This document shows positions 36,314 to 44,572 of a stretch of 64,000 nt of DNA, in pieces; the first letter of the stretch is position 1; each line of letters starts with the position of its first letter. Below the pieces are notes generated by a model. That model was not told where the DNA came from. It made no database searches and was given only the letters and a program-made list of their open reading frames with translations. The DNA is from Nostoc sp. FACHB-892 (GTDB lineage: Bacteria > Cyanobacteriota > Cyanobacteriia > Cyanobacteriales > Nostocaceae). The position numbers were made by a program, and so were the translations under genes. The stretch spans positions 82,993 through 146,992 of the forward strand of contig NZ_JACJTR010000019.1 of NCBI RefSeq assembly GCF_014698795.1. Reading direction: 5' to 3'.

Positions 36314-36982
36314 ATGATTTACTTACCAGTTTCATTACTGCTATTTCTAGTGTTATTACTACTACTACCATTCATTTGGTTTGCTGTGGCAGTAGATGTG
36401 GTGGAAATTGCAGTAGCCAAGCTGGGATTTTCTCCAAATATCGCTTTTTTCTTGCTTGTGCTAGTAATTTTCACAAGCACTATCAATATACCCCTATACC
36501 GTCTAGTAACTAACGTTCAACTGACAGGTGACTTCGCAACGCTGTGGTTAAGGGAATTTTGGGGTATTCCTTTAAAGAGAGTCCAGCATTCTACGGTGGT
36601 AGCGGTGAATGTGGGTGGTGGCTTGATTCCGGTGGTGTTGGCACTGTACCAATTTACTCACACAAATGCTTTAGCAATCTTGCTAGTAACTGCCATTGTC
36701 AGCGTTGTTAGCTATTATGCAGCGCGGGTGATACCAGGAATAGGTATCCAAATGAATCCTTTACTGGCTCCTTTAACCGCTGCTTTATCTGCAATGTTAA
36801 TCGCTGCACCTCATGCTGCTCCTGTAGCCTTTGCTGGTGGTGTACTCGGAACCTTAATTGGTGCTGATTTGTTACATCTAAAAGATATTCAATCTATGAG
36901 TGCAGGAGTACTCAGCATCGGTGGTGCTGGTGTGTTTGATGGCATTGCTTTGTGTGGTCTATTTGCTCTGTTATTGAGCTGA
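36314..36982 (+). CDS. DUF1614 membrane protein
   Basis: A 222-residue protein, almost entirely membrane-embedded (about seven helices), beginning MIYLPVSLLLFLVLLLLLPF. Features typical of DUF1614 are INIPLYRL near 58, VAVNVGGGLIPVVLALYQF, a middle AARVIPGIGIQMNPLLAPLT and a C-terminal GTLIGADLLHLKDI with a GGAGVFDGIAL motif. The conserved polar motifs suggest transport or membrane-bound catalysis, but no activity is known to me. It precedes ftsH by 116 bp on the same strand. Confidence 0.82.
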   Translation: MIYLPVSLLLFLVLLLLLPFIWFAVAVDVVEIAVAKLGFSPNIAFFLLVLVIFTSTINIPLYRLVTNVQLTGDFATLWLREFWGIPLKRVQHSTVVAVNVGGGLIPVVLALYQFTHTNALAILLVTAIVSVVSYYAARVIPGIGIQMNPLLAPLTAALSAMLIAAPHAAPVAFAGGVLGTLIGADLLHLKDIQSMSAGVLSIGGAGVFDGIALCGLFALLLS

Positions 36983-37098
36983 AAAAGAGTCATTTGTCGT
37001 TGGTTATTAGTCATTTGCAAAGAACATGGCGCAGCCATCATAACTTCTCATAAGGGAGATACTGCGCGAACAAAGACAAATTTGGAGGGTATATCAAA

Positions 37099-39033
37099 AT
37101 GCCTGTTGAAACTAATAATAATAAACCGATAAAACCGCCCAAAGTTAGGCAGTTTGGTGGTAGGTTCTTCATTTTATTAACCCTGTTGTTACTACTGAAC
37201 CTTATTCTTCCAACTTTCTTTGAGGTGCGATCGCTGCAAGTTCCCTATAGCACTTTTATAACTCAAGTAGAAGCGGGGAAAGTAGATCAAGCGATTGTGA
37301 GTAGCGATCGCATTGAATACACTATCAAAACCGAAGCTCCAGATGGCAAACCCACTGAACAAGTGTTCACAACTACACCAGTAGCCATTGATTTAGATTT
37401 GCCGAAAATTCTTCGTGAGCATAATGTCGAGTTTTCTGCACCACCACCAAACCCAAATGCCTGGTTTGCCACTTTACTTAGCTGGATTTTACCACCGTTA
37501 ATTTTCTTTGGGATTTGGGGCTTGTTAATGAATCGTCAAAGTGGCCCCGCTGCGCTAACAGTAGGTAAAAGCAAAGCTAGGATCTACTCTGAAGGTAGCA
37601 CTGGTGTCAAATTTAGCGATGTGGCTGGCGTAGATGAAGCGAAGGCGGAGTTAGCAGAGATTGTCGATTTTCTCAAAAACGCCACTAAATACACCACACT
37701 GGGGGCAAAGATTCCTAAAGGTGTGATGCTGGTAGGGCCTCCGGGTACTGGTAAAACATTATTAGCAAAAGCGATCGCAGGTGAAGCTGCTGTTCCTTTC
37801 TTCAGTATTTCTGGTTCGGAATTTATCGAACTATTTGTGGGTGTGGGTGCTGCACGAGTCCGTGATTTGTTTGAACAAGCCAAACAACAAGCTCCCTGTA
37901 TTGTCTTTATCGACGAATTAGACGCACTGGGTAAATCTCGTGGTGGTGCTGGGCCAATTATCGGCGGTAACGATGAGCGCGAACAAACCCTCAACCAGTT
38001 ACTCAGCGAGATGGATGGCTTTGATACCAACACAGGTGTAATTATCATCGCCGCTACCAACCGTCCAGAAATTCTCGACCCGGCTTTACGCCGTCCTGGT
38101 CGATTTGACCGTCAAGTTGTTGTCGATCGCCCTGATAAAATTGGTCGAGAAGCAATTCTCAAAGTCCACGCCAGAAACGTTAAATTGGCTGATGATGTTA
38201 ACTTAAGCACCATTGCTATTAGGACTCCTGGTTTTGCTGGGGCAGATTTAGCTAACCTTGTGAATGAAGCCGCACTGTTAGCCGCACGGCGAAATCAGCA
38301 AGCCGTGACAATGGCAGATTTCAACGAAGCTATTGAGCGTCTGATTGCTGGCTTAGAAAAACGCTCCCGCGTGCTGAATGAAACGGAGAAAAAAACCGTA
38401 GCTTATCACGAAGTTGGTCATGCGATCATCGCTGCATTGATGCCGGGTGCTGGTAAAGTCGAAAAAATCTCGGTTGTTCCTCGTGGTGTCGGCGCTTTGG
38501 GTTACACAATTCAGATGCCGGAAGAAGACCGCTTTTTGATGTTGGAAGATGAAATTCGTGGCCGCATAGCTACCCTTTTGGGTGGACGTTCTGCCGAAGA
38601 AATCGTTTTTGGCAAAGTTTCCACGGGTGCTGCTGATGATATCCAAAAAGCTACTGAGTTGTCAGAACGCGCCATTACTGTTTACGGAATGAGCGAACGA
38701 CTTGGGCCAGTGGCGTTTGAAAAGAGCCAACAGCAGTTTCTCGAAGGTTATGGCAACCCGCGTCGTGCTATCAGTCCGAAAGTAGCGGAAGAAATTGACC
38801 GCGAAGTTAAGCAGACATTAGATAATGCTCACCACATCGCCTTAAGTATTCTGCAACATAACCGTGACTTACTAGAGCAGACCGCAGAGGAACTTTTGCA
38901 ACGAGAAATTCTCGAAGGCGCAGATTTGCGCGATCGCCTCGCCCAAGTTAAAGTACCGGGTGAAATGGCAGAATGGTTGCAGACGGGTAAGATATCGGAA
39001 GATAAACCACTGCTGCAAACATTGTTGGTTTAA
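37099..39033 (+). CDS. ftsH: FtsH ATP-dependent zinc metalloprotease
   Basis: A 644-residue protein, the usual length for FtsH. GGAGG precedes the ATG by about 10 bp. Two membrane helices (about 22-42 and 123-145) flank a periplasmic segment. The AAA domain follows: Walker A GPPGTGKT near 214, Walker B CIVFIDELDALG, and the second region of homology NRPEILDPALRRPGRFD. The peptidase has HEVGH (His437, Glu438, His441). It degrades membrane and soluble proteins as a hexamer; in cyanobacteria several homologues act in photosystem II repair and stress. Which of the several cyanobacterial FtsH homologues this is cannot be told here. Confidence 0.96.
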   Translation: MPVETNNNKPIKPPKVRQFGGRFFILLTLLLLLNLILPTFFEVRSLQVPYSTFITQVEAGKVDQAIVSSDRIEYTIKTEAPDGKPTEQVFTTTPVAIDLDLPKILREHNVEFSAPPPNPNAWFATLLSWILPPLIFFGIWGLLMNRQSGPAALTVGKSKARIYSEGSTGVKFSDVAGVDEAKAELAEIVDFLKNATKYTTLGAKIPKGVMLVGPPGTGKTLLAKAIAGEAAVPFFSISGSEFIELFVGVGAARVRDLFEQAKQQAPCIVFIDELDALGKSRGGAGPIIGGNDEREQTLNQLLSEMDGFDTNTGVIIIAATNRPEILDPALRRPGRFDRQVVVDRPDKIGREAILKVHARNVKLADDVNLSTIAIRTPGFAGADLANLVNEAALLAARRNQQAVTMADFNEAIERLIAGLEKRSRVLNETEKKTVAYHEVGHAIIAALMPGAGKVEKISVVPRGVGALGYTIQMPEEDRFLMLEDEIRGRIATLLGGRSAEEIVFGKVSTGAADDIQKATELSERAITVYGMSERLGPVAFEKSQQQFLEGYGNPRRAISPKVAEEIDREVKQTLDNAHHIALSILQHNRDLLEQTAEELLQREILEGADLRDRLAQVKVPGEMAEWLQTGKISEDKPLLQTLLV

Positions 39034-39051
39034 TAATTGCAGATTGAATTG

Positions 39052-39089
39052 AAAAGCGATCGCTCTAGAAGTAAAGCGATCGCTTTTTT
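39052..39089 (+). terminator. HIP1-based hairpin terminator between ftsH and a Uma2 gene
   Basis: AAAGCGATCGCT (39053-39064) and AGCGATCGCTTT (39075-39086) form a 12-bp stem with a 10-base loop, followed by TTT on the plus strand and by TTTT on the opposite strand. It separates two convergent genes and can serve both directions. The stem is built from two copies of the GCGATCGC octamer. Confidence 0.7.
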
Positions 39090-39648
39090 ACGTCAAACTC
39101 AACCAGCCAAAAACTTGTTCTACAGTTAGTTCTAATTCGATACCCTCAAGAATAGGTAATTTATCAGCACCTTCGTATAATTCCAATCGCTGTCCAGGAA
39201 AAATCCCTAGTACACTTTCGTCTTCAGGGTTGATTAACCAGCCTAATTCAGTACCATTGCGCGAATAATGCAATAATTTACTCAACACTTTTTTTAACCT
39301 TTGGTCTGGAGAAAGAATCTCAATTGCCCAGTCGGGATGAATTTCAAAGCGGTTAGCAATTCTGCCAGATGGAGTTTTAGGAATTCTATCCCAGCGAAAC
39401 ACAGACACATCAGGGACGATAGAAGCACCACCGAAGGTACAGCGTAGTTCTGGGAAAGCCAAAGCAATTTTTTGACTTCTAGCTATGCTGTTAATTGTTT
39501 CGCAAAGAGCAGTTTGCAGCAAGCTATGTTCACCTTGGGGCATTGGTTTTTGAATGATTTCCCCGTTGATAAAGTCTGATGCTGGTTCAGTTTCTGGTAG
39601 TTTGAGAAAGTCGTCTAAAGTTAGTTGGGGTTGAGTTGCGATCGCCAT
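39088..39648 (-). CDS. Uma2-family (DUF820) putative nuclease
   Basis: A 186-residue protein. Motifs of the family are LTLDDFLKLPETEPASDFIN, IVPDVSVFRWDR (acidic active-site position), PDWAIEILSPDQ (second acidic position), LLHYSRNGTELGWLINPED, and the end GIELELTVEQVFGWL. It is convergent with ftsH and 102 bp from another Uma2 gene upstream on the same strand. Family function (PD-(D/E)XK endonuclease) is predicted; the role is unknown. Confidence 0.9.
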   Translation of the reverse strand: MAIATQPQLTLDDFLKLPETEPASDFINGEIIQKPMPQGEHSLLQTALCETINSIARSQKIALAFPELRCTFGGASIVPDVSVFRWDRIPKTPSGRIANRFEIHPDWAIEILSPDQRLKKVLSKLLHYSRNGTELGWLINPEDESVLGIFPGQRLELYEGADKLPILEGIELELTVEQVFGWLSLT

Positions 39649-39750
39649 AAGTAAATAGTATGAAGGGGATAGTTTTATTATGGGCGTGCGATCACTTACT
39701 CTTAAAGCTTGCTACGCCTCGCATCCTTCGTTTGTGACAGCCGCTAGAAA

Positions 39751-40311
39751 TTATATTTTTGAGAAGCCTACCAGGTGATTAACTTGGACTGATACATCAC
39801 CAAAGGCTAGGGGGACAATAGTACCTGTGGTTAATGTCAGTTCAGTTGTGTATTGTCCATTTTGTAAGTCTCGAAATACTTGCAACTGAGAATTTTTGAG
39901 ATTGACAACCCAATATTCAGCAATGCCTGCTTCTGCATAGATGTCTTTTTTATCACCTAAGTCTTTGCTCAAGGTGGACTTAGAAAATTCGATAATCCAG
40001 AATATATCTTCAGGGTAAGGGTGATGTCCTAAGTAGACCTCGCCTAAAGGTTTGACAATCGCAACATCGGGGGCGGGTTCTGAGTTGTTGGGTAGGGTGA
40101 TGGGTTTGGCATCGCGGATTTTTGCGCGTTCACCTAGCAGTGTGCGGAGATAATCAGCTGCTTCGGTATTGTAGTAGGCATGGGGTTCGCGTTCTGGGGG
40201 CATAACTATGAGGTCGCCGCGCAATAGTTCAATGGGTTGGTCATCAAAAATCCCTGCTTCTATTGCTCGGTGATAGCGTTCAATTGTCCATTTATAGGTA
40301 GTTACCGTCAT
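39751..40311 (-). CDS. Uma2-family (DUF820) putative nuclease
   Basis: A 186-residue protein of the same superfamily but another subgroup: KWTIERYHRAIEAGIFDDQP, IELLRGDLIVMPPEREPHAY, PAPDVAIVKP and FWIIEFSKSTLSKDLGDK. The helix DIYAEAGIAEYWVVNLKN and the end LVGFSKI follow. It is 102 bp upstream of the other Uma2 gene and 139 bp downstream of the NACHT gene, all on the minus strand. It may be part of a defence-like group, but Uma2 genes are so frequent in cyanobacteria that linkage may be chance. Confidence 0.9.
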   Translation of the reverse strand: MTVTTYKWTIERYHRAIEAGIFDDQPIELLRGDLIVMPPEREPHAYYNTEAADYLRTLLGERAKIRDAKPITLPNNSEPAPDVAIVKPLGEVYLGHHPYPEDIFWIIEFSKSTLSKDLGDKKDIYAEAGIAEYWVVNLKNSQLQVFRDLQNGQYTTELTLTTGTIVPLAFGDVSVQVNHLVGFSKI

Positions 40312-40450
40312 AGCCTTTTCTACCGTTTCGACAATAGCTTTAGTTTGATTTTAGTGCGATCGCTAAGTTACAAAGATTTTGGCAGAGAGTGCGATCGCTA
40401 ACTGACAAATATTTTTCCCTTGCCACCCTAATTACGAATTACGAATTACT

Positions 40451-43400
40451 TTAGCCCTCAACCTCTCGCAACTCCTCCAACTCCTCTGGCGTGAGGGGAT
40501 TATTTCCTAACTTGAGTGCTTCTACCCAGCGTAACCGTCGCCGCTTTACATCATTTGAGTAATCAAGTGCACCACTGTCTACAACAGCCTGAAAGTCTTC
40601 TAATGCCCCTACCAAGTCGCCTGTAAGTACTCTAGCAAGCCCCCGACTGTCTTGATAGCTTTTATTGTCAGGGTCTAAAGTAACAGCTTTTTCACCAAAG
40701 CGGAGAACAGCTTTAGCATAACCGTGTAAACAGCCAACCCAGCAGATGCTATTCCAAAATTCAGCAGAGTTACTCAAACTAGGGTCAATTATTTGGGCTT
40801 GCTTGAAAGCTTCTTGTGCTTCTTGAATTTTGCTTTCTCTCACCCAACTGATGCCCTGACTCAAAGCAACCGCAGCCGCAAAAGCTGGTTTGTTCGCCAA
40901 GCCTGGATATACACTTACTGCTTCATGCAGCCCTTTGGCATTGAGCCATTTTGTGCCACTGTTCCATAAAATTATTTTGAGGTTGGCACGGCTGAGGTTA
41001 GCAAGGGTGAGATTAGCAAGGGTGAGATTAGCACGGCTGAGGTCGGCATCACTGAGGTTAGCACCGCTGAGGTTGGCACCTTTGAGGTTGGCACCTTTGA
41101 GGTTGGCACCTTTGAGGTTGGCACCTTTGAGGTTGGCATCGCTGAGGTTGGCACCGCTGAGGTTGGCACCGCTGAGGTTGGCACCTTTGAGGATAGCCTC
41201 ATTGAGGTCAGCACCGTTAAGGATGGCATGGCTAAGGATGGCATGGCTAAGGATCGCACGGCTGAGATCAGCACCTCTGAGGTAGGCAAGAGTGAGGTTA
41301 GTAAGGGTGAGATTGCTACGGCTGAGGTAGGCAAGGGTGAGGTATGCATTGCTGAAATCGGCACCCCTAAGGTCGGCGCTGTTGAAATCGGCATAGCTGA
41401 GGTCGGCACCCTTGAAGTTGGCACCCCTGATAAATAGTTCTAAGTTGTCCCTAAAGGCAGAGACACCAAGGCAATGGCTATAGCCGATAATACGGAGCAA
41501 GCGTTGTGAGTCAAATTGATCACTATCTAATTGACCGCAGGGGTGAAACGTGATTTTGTCTTTTAATTCATCTTTTGTTTGGGCATAGCGATGTAACTCT
41601 AAAAGCAAAATCATTACATTCAGCCCTGTATACACATCCACCTGTCGTAATCCCAAGTGATTTTCTCGCTCTGGCAATTGCTCCCTCAATTGTTTTTTTT
41701 TCATCTGAGGCAGATTTACATCTTCTGCATCAATAAATTCTCCATCGCACCAACGGAAGTAGAAATACTCCAGCCTTTGAAACAGTTGATACAAGAGTTC
41801 CACATCTTGAAATTCTGAACTCTCAGCCAATAACCCCATCAAATATTCCACAATCTCAAAGCTTAAATTCCCATAGCCCAATAAATCGTAAATCTGCTTA
41901 TCCATCGCGGCTGTGCTAACTAAGTCTTCTTCGCGCTGACGCTTGCTAACTTTCGTTGTCCAATCTACAAAGCTTTCTAGTAACCGTTCCGCGAATAAAA
42001 ACTCGCTAAAACTCTTGTGGACAAACTCTACAGAGCCGCCTTTATCGCCTGAAGCTGGTTTGATATAAAATGCTGTCAACAGATTATTGAGTAGCTTATC
42101 TTGTTGATTTTTTTGAGAGGCATTTTCCTGTCTGGCATCCTGAATTAACTTTGCAGCTGGGTTATGGCTGTCTTTGAGCCGTGCTTCTAACATCGTCACT
42201 CTCGCAGATTCATTCCCAGACTGCACTACACACAAAGCGGCTTCCGTGAGAAATTGCCGCAAATCTTCGCTCTCCAATCCAGTCAAGCGAGAGTTATCAT
42301 TCTGATTTTCACTGTCACGCTGTTTTTCTAGTACCCACTTCACCGATTCATCATAAATGCGGATTTTTGCTTGAATAGCGTCTGCGCCTGCAAACATTTG
42401 GACGTTGAGATGTTTATCTCGGTGCATCCGTGCCAGTAAATAGAGTAGTAAGGGTTCTCGCGCCAGGTTATCTTTGACTTCATCAGGGCAAGCCTGCAAA
42501 AATTCTTCAAACTCACTCTTGTTAACGTGAGCTGCAACTGACCATTTTTTCAGCCATGTTTGCCGAAGCGAGTCATCCATTGGCTGAAGTTCGACGCGCT
42601 TCAAGCTTTTGGTTTGTGAAAGAAAGCGCTCAATTCCTTGCAAGGCTAGGGGACGACCGGTAACTAAAAACTGATGATGACAAAGACGGTCTTTCTGAAA
42701 CTGCTCGACTTGTTCTAGAAATTCCTTCAAGCCGCCGCTGGCGCGTCCTTGTAGCAACAGTTCGTCAAAGCCATCCAGTAAAAACAAAAAGCGAGTATTC
42801 TTATCTGTCAGCCAGCCTGAATCACTGGTGACAAAATCAAGGTGTTGTAAATAGTTTTCTAGAGTATCAGTTAAGTTATCTTTTAGTACTCGCAAATTCC
42901 CCAACTGAATGAGAATTGGGGTAAAGCTGGGATGCAATTCGCGCTGTACCCAATCGGCAAACATCCGGCAAAAGACACTTTTCCCCCGTCCAGCTTCGCC
43001 CTGAATAAACAAAACTTGTTTGTGTTTTGTATCTGAGTCATTCAGTATTGCCTTAACCCACGCTTCCAGTTCCAGATTTGCATCGTCCTCGGTATCGACT
43101 TCTTTGACTTGCAAAGGTACATACAAATCCCGAAAGGTAATATGGGTTTCATCAAAAATGTTTTCTTCTGGCTTTGGTTTAATTACCTGTTCCAAATAAT
43201 CTTCAATATTCAGATTTTTCTCTAGCTTTTCTTTTCCTCCGGCGCTATACCATTTCCAAAGTTTGTCCGCTTTCTCTCCGACTTCTACCAATGCGTCTTG
43301 CATATATTCATCGGTATGACGCGCTACCCGTTCAGTTAAGGTTTTTGCTTCTGTCTCGGATAATCCCGCTTCTTGCAAGCGTTGCTGTAAAATCTGATTA

Positions 43401-43921
43401 AATGATTCTGCTAGTTGAGATTCGTGGAAATAGAGGATGGCTTTTTTCACTTCCCGCGCATCAAATTCTTGCTCACCTAATTTCTGAATCTGCAAAGCTA
43501 AAGCATGAGAAGCTGGAAGGTTTTGATCAATTTTATTGAGTAATTCCGAATCTTGTTTGAGAATATCCTGAAAGCTATCAATGTAGGCAGCCTGACTAAC
43601 TAGTAGCACACAGTTTTCTAAACTTGGCTCTTTGTTGGTTGCATCAATAATGAACTTTAGTATAGTAATGGCGATTGGTGCAAAAGGAATTACTTCTTTG
43701 GTAATTTGACCCACGGGAGAATTAAATACATCTAATAATGACGAAATCTGTTCTAGATATGGTTTGAAGTTTTGAACATTGGGTTTTTGCTCTTTAATTG
43801 CTTTTGCCAAATCAAGCACGGCTTTAGCAGCTTCGGCTCCAGTCTTTGTTACCTCTACGCCTTGTCCCCAGTTTAAATCCTGAATGTTTCGCAAAAACTT
43901 CCAGAGTTTCGTCATCGCCAT
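40451..43921 (-). CDS. NACHT STAND NTPase with pentapeptide repeats and TPR-like C-terminus
   Basis: A 1156-residue protein; GGAGA 8 bp upstream supports the ATG. The N-terminal 270 residues are helical, of unknown type (effector candidate), with a possible membrane-associated segment near 75-95. The NACHT module has Walker A GEAGRGKS (about 306-313), Walker B FLFLLDGFDEL (about 377-387) and the sensor-like FLVTGRP. It is followed by the FVHKSFSEFLFAERLL motif typical of NLR-like ATPases. Pentapeptide repeats (A(D/N)L-type) fill about 827-983. A TPR-like region closes the protein (QGISWVRESKIQEAQEAFKQ). STAND NTPases of this design act as sensors, often in antiphage immunity; the trigger is unknown. 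Next to two Uma2 genes. Confidence 0.88.
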   Translation of the reverse strand: MAMTKLWKFLRNIQDLNWGQGVEVTKTGAEAAKAVLDLAKAIKEQKPNVQNFKPYLEQISSLLDVFNSPVGQITKEVIPFAPIAITILKFIIDATNKEPSLENCVLLVSQAAYIDSFQDILKQDSELLNKIDQNLPASHALALQIQKLGEQEFDAREVKKAILYFHESQLAESFNQILQQRLQEAGLSETEAKTLTERVARHTDEYMQDALVEVGEKADKLWKWYSAGGKEKLEKNLNIEDYLEQVIKPKPEENIFDETHITFRDLYVPLQVKEVDTEDDANLELEAWVKAILNDSDTKHKQVLFIQGEAGRGKSVFCRMFADWVQRELHPSFTPILIQLGNLRVLKDNLTDTLENYLQHLDFVTSDSGWLTDKNTRFLFLLDGFDELLLQGRASGGLKEFLEQVEQFQKDRLCHHQFLVTGRPLALQGIERFLSQTKSLKRVELQPMDDSLRQTWLKKWSVAAHVNKSEFEEFLQACPDEVKDNLAREPLLLYLLARMHRDKHLNVQMFAGADAIQAKIRIYDESVKWVLEKQRDSENQNDNSRLTGLESEDLRQFLTEAALCVVQSGNESARVTMLEARLKDSHNPAAKLIQDARQENASQKNQQDKLLNNLLTAFYIKPASGDKGGSVEFVHKSFSEFLFAERLLESFVDWTTKVSKRQREEDLVSTAAMDKQIYDLLGYGNLSFEIVEYLMGLLAESSEFQDVELLYQLFQRLEYFYFRWCDGEFIDAEDVNLPQMKKKQLREQLPERENHLGLRQVDVYTGLNVMILLLELHRYAQTKDELKDKITFHPCGQLDSDQFDSQRLLRIIGYSHCLGVSAFRDNLELFIRGANFKGADLSYADFNSADLRGADFSNAYLTLAYLSRSNLTLTNLTLAYLRGADLSRAILSHAILSHAILNGADLNEAILKGANLSGANLSGANLSDANLKGANLKGANLKGANLKGANLSGANLSDADLSRANLTLANLTLANLSRANLKIILWNSGTKWLNAKGLHEAVSVYPGLANKPAFAAAVALSQGISWVRESKIQEAQEAFKQAQIIDPSLSNSAEFWNSICWVGCLHGYAKAVLRFGEKAVTLDPDNKSYQDSRGLARVLTGDLVGALEDFQAVVDSGALDYSNDVKRRRLRWVEALKLGNNPLTPEELEELREVEG

Positions 43922-43984
43922 AGACTATTCTCCAACAGCATTAATTTGGTAAAAATGCACCTGTTTAGCGTTTCTCGTTTGTAT

Positions 43985-44085
43985 GCAATAGATTTTGACC
44001 TCTCTCCAAACCTCTCTCCTAAAAGGAGAGAGGCTTTGAGTCTTACTCCCCTTCCCTACAAGGGAAGGGGTTGGGGGTTAGGTCT
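43985..44085. repeat. Pair of perfect REP-type hairpins
   Basis: CCTCTCTCCT/AGGAGAGAGG (44011-44020 and 44024-44033, loop AAA) is followed by CCCCTTCCCT/AGGGAAGGGG (44048-44057 and 44061-44070, loop ACA). Both stems are 10 bp and perfect. They belong to the dispersed CT-rich repeats of Nostocales. There is no gene in this spacer apart from the remnant below. Confidence 0.75.
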
Positions 44086-44132
44086 ATATTGCACTCAACT
44101 GAGAACCGCCAAATTACTTAACTCAAAGTCAA

Positions 44133-44216
44133 TCAGCTAAAAAGTTGTTTAACTGTCAGTTTTAACTCAGTATTATTGAGTATGGGCGACTGATAAGCTA
44201 TTGTATATAATTTCAC
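44133..44216 (-). pseudogene. C-terminal remnant of a Uma2-family gene
   Basis: A 27-codon minus-strand stretch (KLYTIAY, SPILNNTELKLTVKQLFS, stop) matches the end of Uma2 proteins such as the neighbour at 39088 (LPILEGIELELTVEQVFGWL). An in-frame stop lies just upstream and the rest of the gene is gone. It borders the 21-bp minisatellite, which may have replaced the lost part. Confidence 0.6.
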
Positions 44217-44303
44217 TGACTACTTGGGAAACGCTATTAGCCCAGTTTTAAGTTTCAGGCAGAGGCAAAGAGGCGCACAGATTTTTTCAAGTTTGTTGTC
44301 TAT

Positions 44304-44555
44304 GAGTATCAAAGACTCTCCAGCGAGTATCAAAGACTCTCCAGCGAGTATCAAAGACTCTCCAGTGAGTATCAAAGACTCTCCAGCGAGTATCAAAGAC
44401 TCTCCAGCGAGTATCAAAGACTCTCCAGCGAGTATTAAAGACTCTCCAGCGAGTATTAAAGACTCTCTAGCGAGTATTAAAGACTCTCCAGCGAGTATCA
44501 AAGACTCTTGCGCGAATATCAAAGACTCTCCAGCGAGTATACAAAGACTCTACAA
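44304..44555. repeat. Minisatellite of eleven 21-bp units plus a partial one
   Basis: Exactly 21-bp units built on GAGTATCAAAGACTC followed by TCCAGC run from 44304; the twelfth is partial. Only a few units differ, by one or two bases (GAGTATTAAAG, CTCTAGC, TTGCGC). Because 21 is a multiple of 3, both strands are open for about 100 codons (SIKDSPA on plus, LILAGES on minus). I see no start signal, signal peptide or conserved flank, so this is treated as DNA repeat, not gene. Confidence 0.92.
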
Positions 44556-44572
44556 TTACAAATTACGAATTA

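Noticed and set aside
37584..38060. 158-codon frame opposite ftsH
   Set aside because: Antisense to the highly conserved AAA domain; no independent signals.
40890..41437. Long frames opposite and in shifted phase in the pentapeptide region of the NACHT gene (LRLAPLRLAP, MPTSKVPTS)
   Set aside because: Shadows created by the 15-bp periodic pentapeptide code; the minus-strand NACHT frame explains the sequence.
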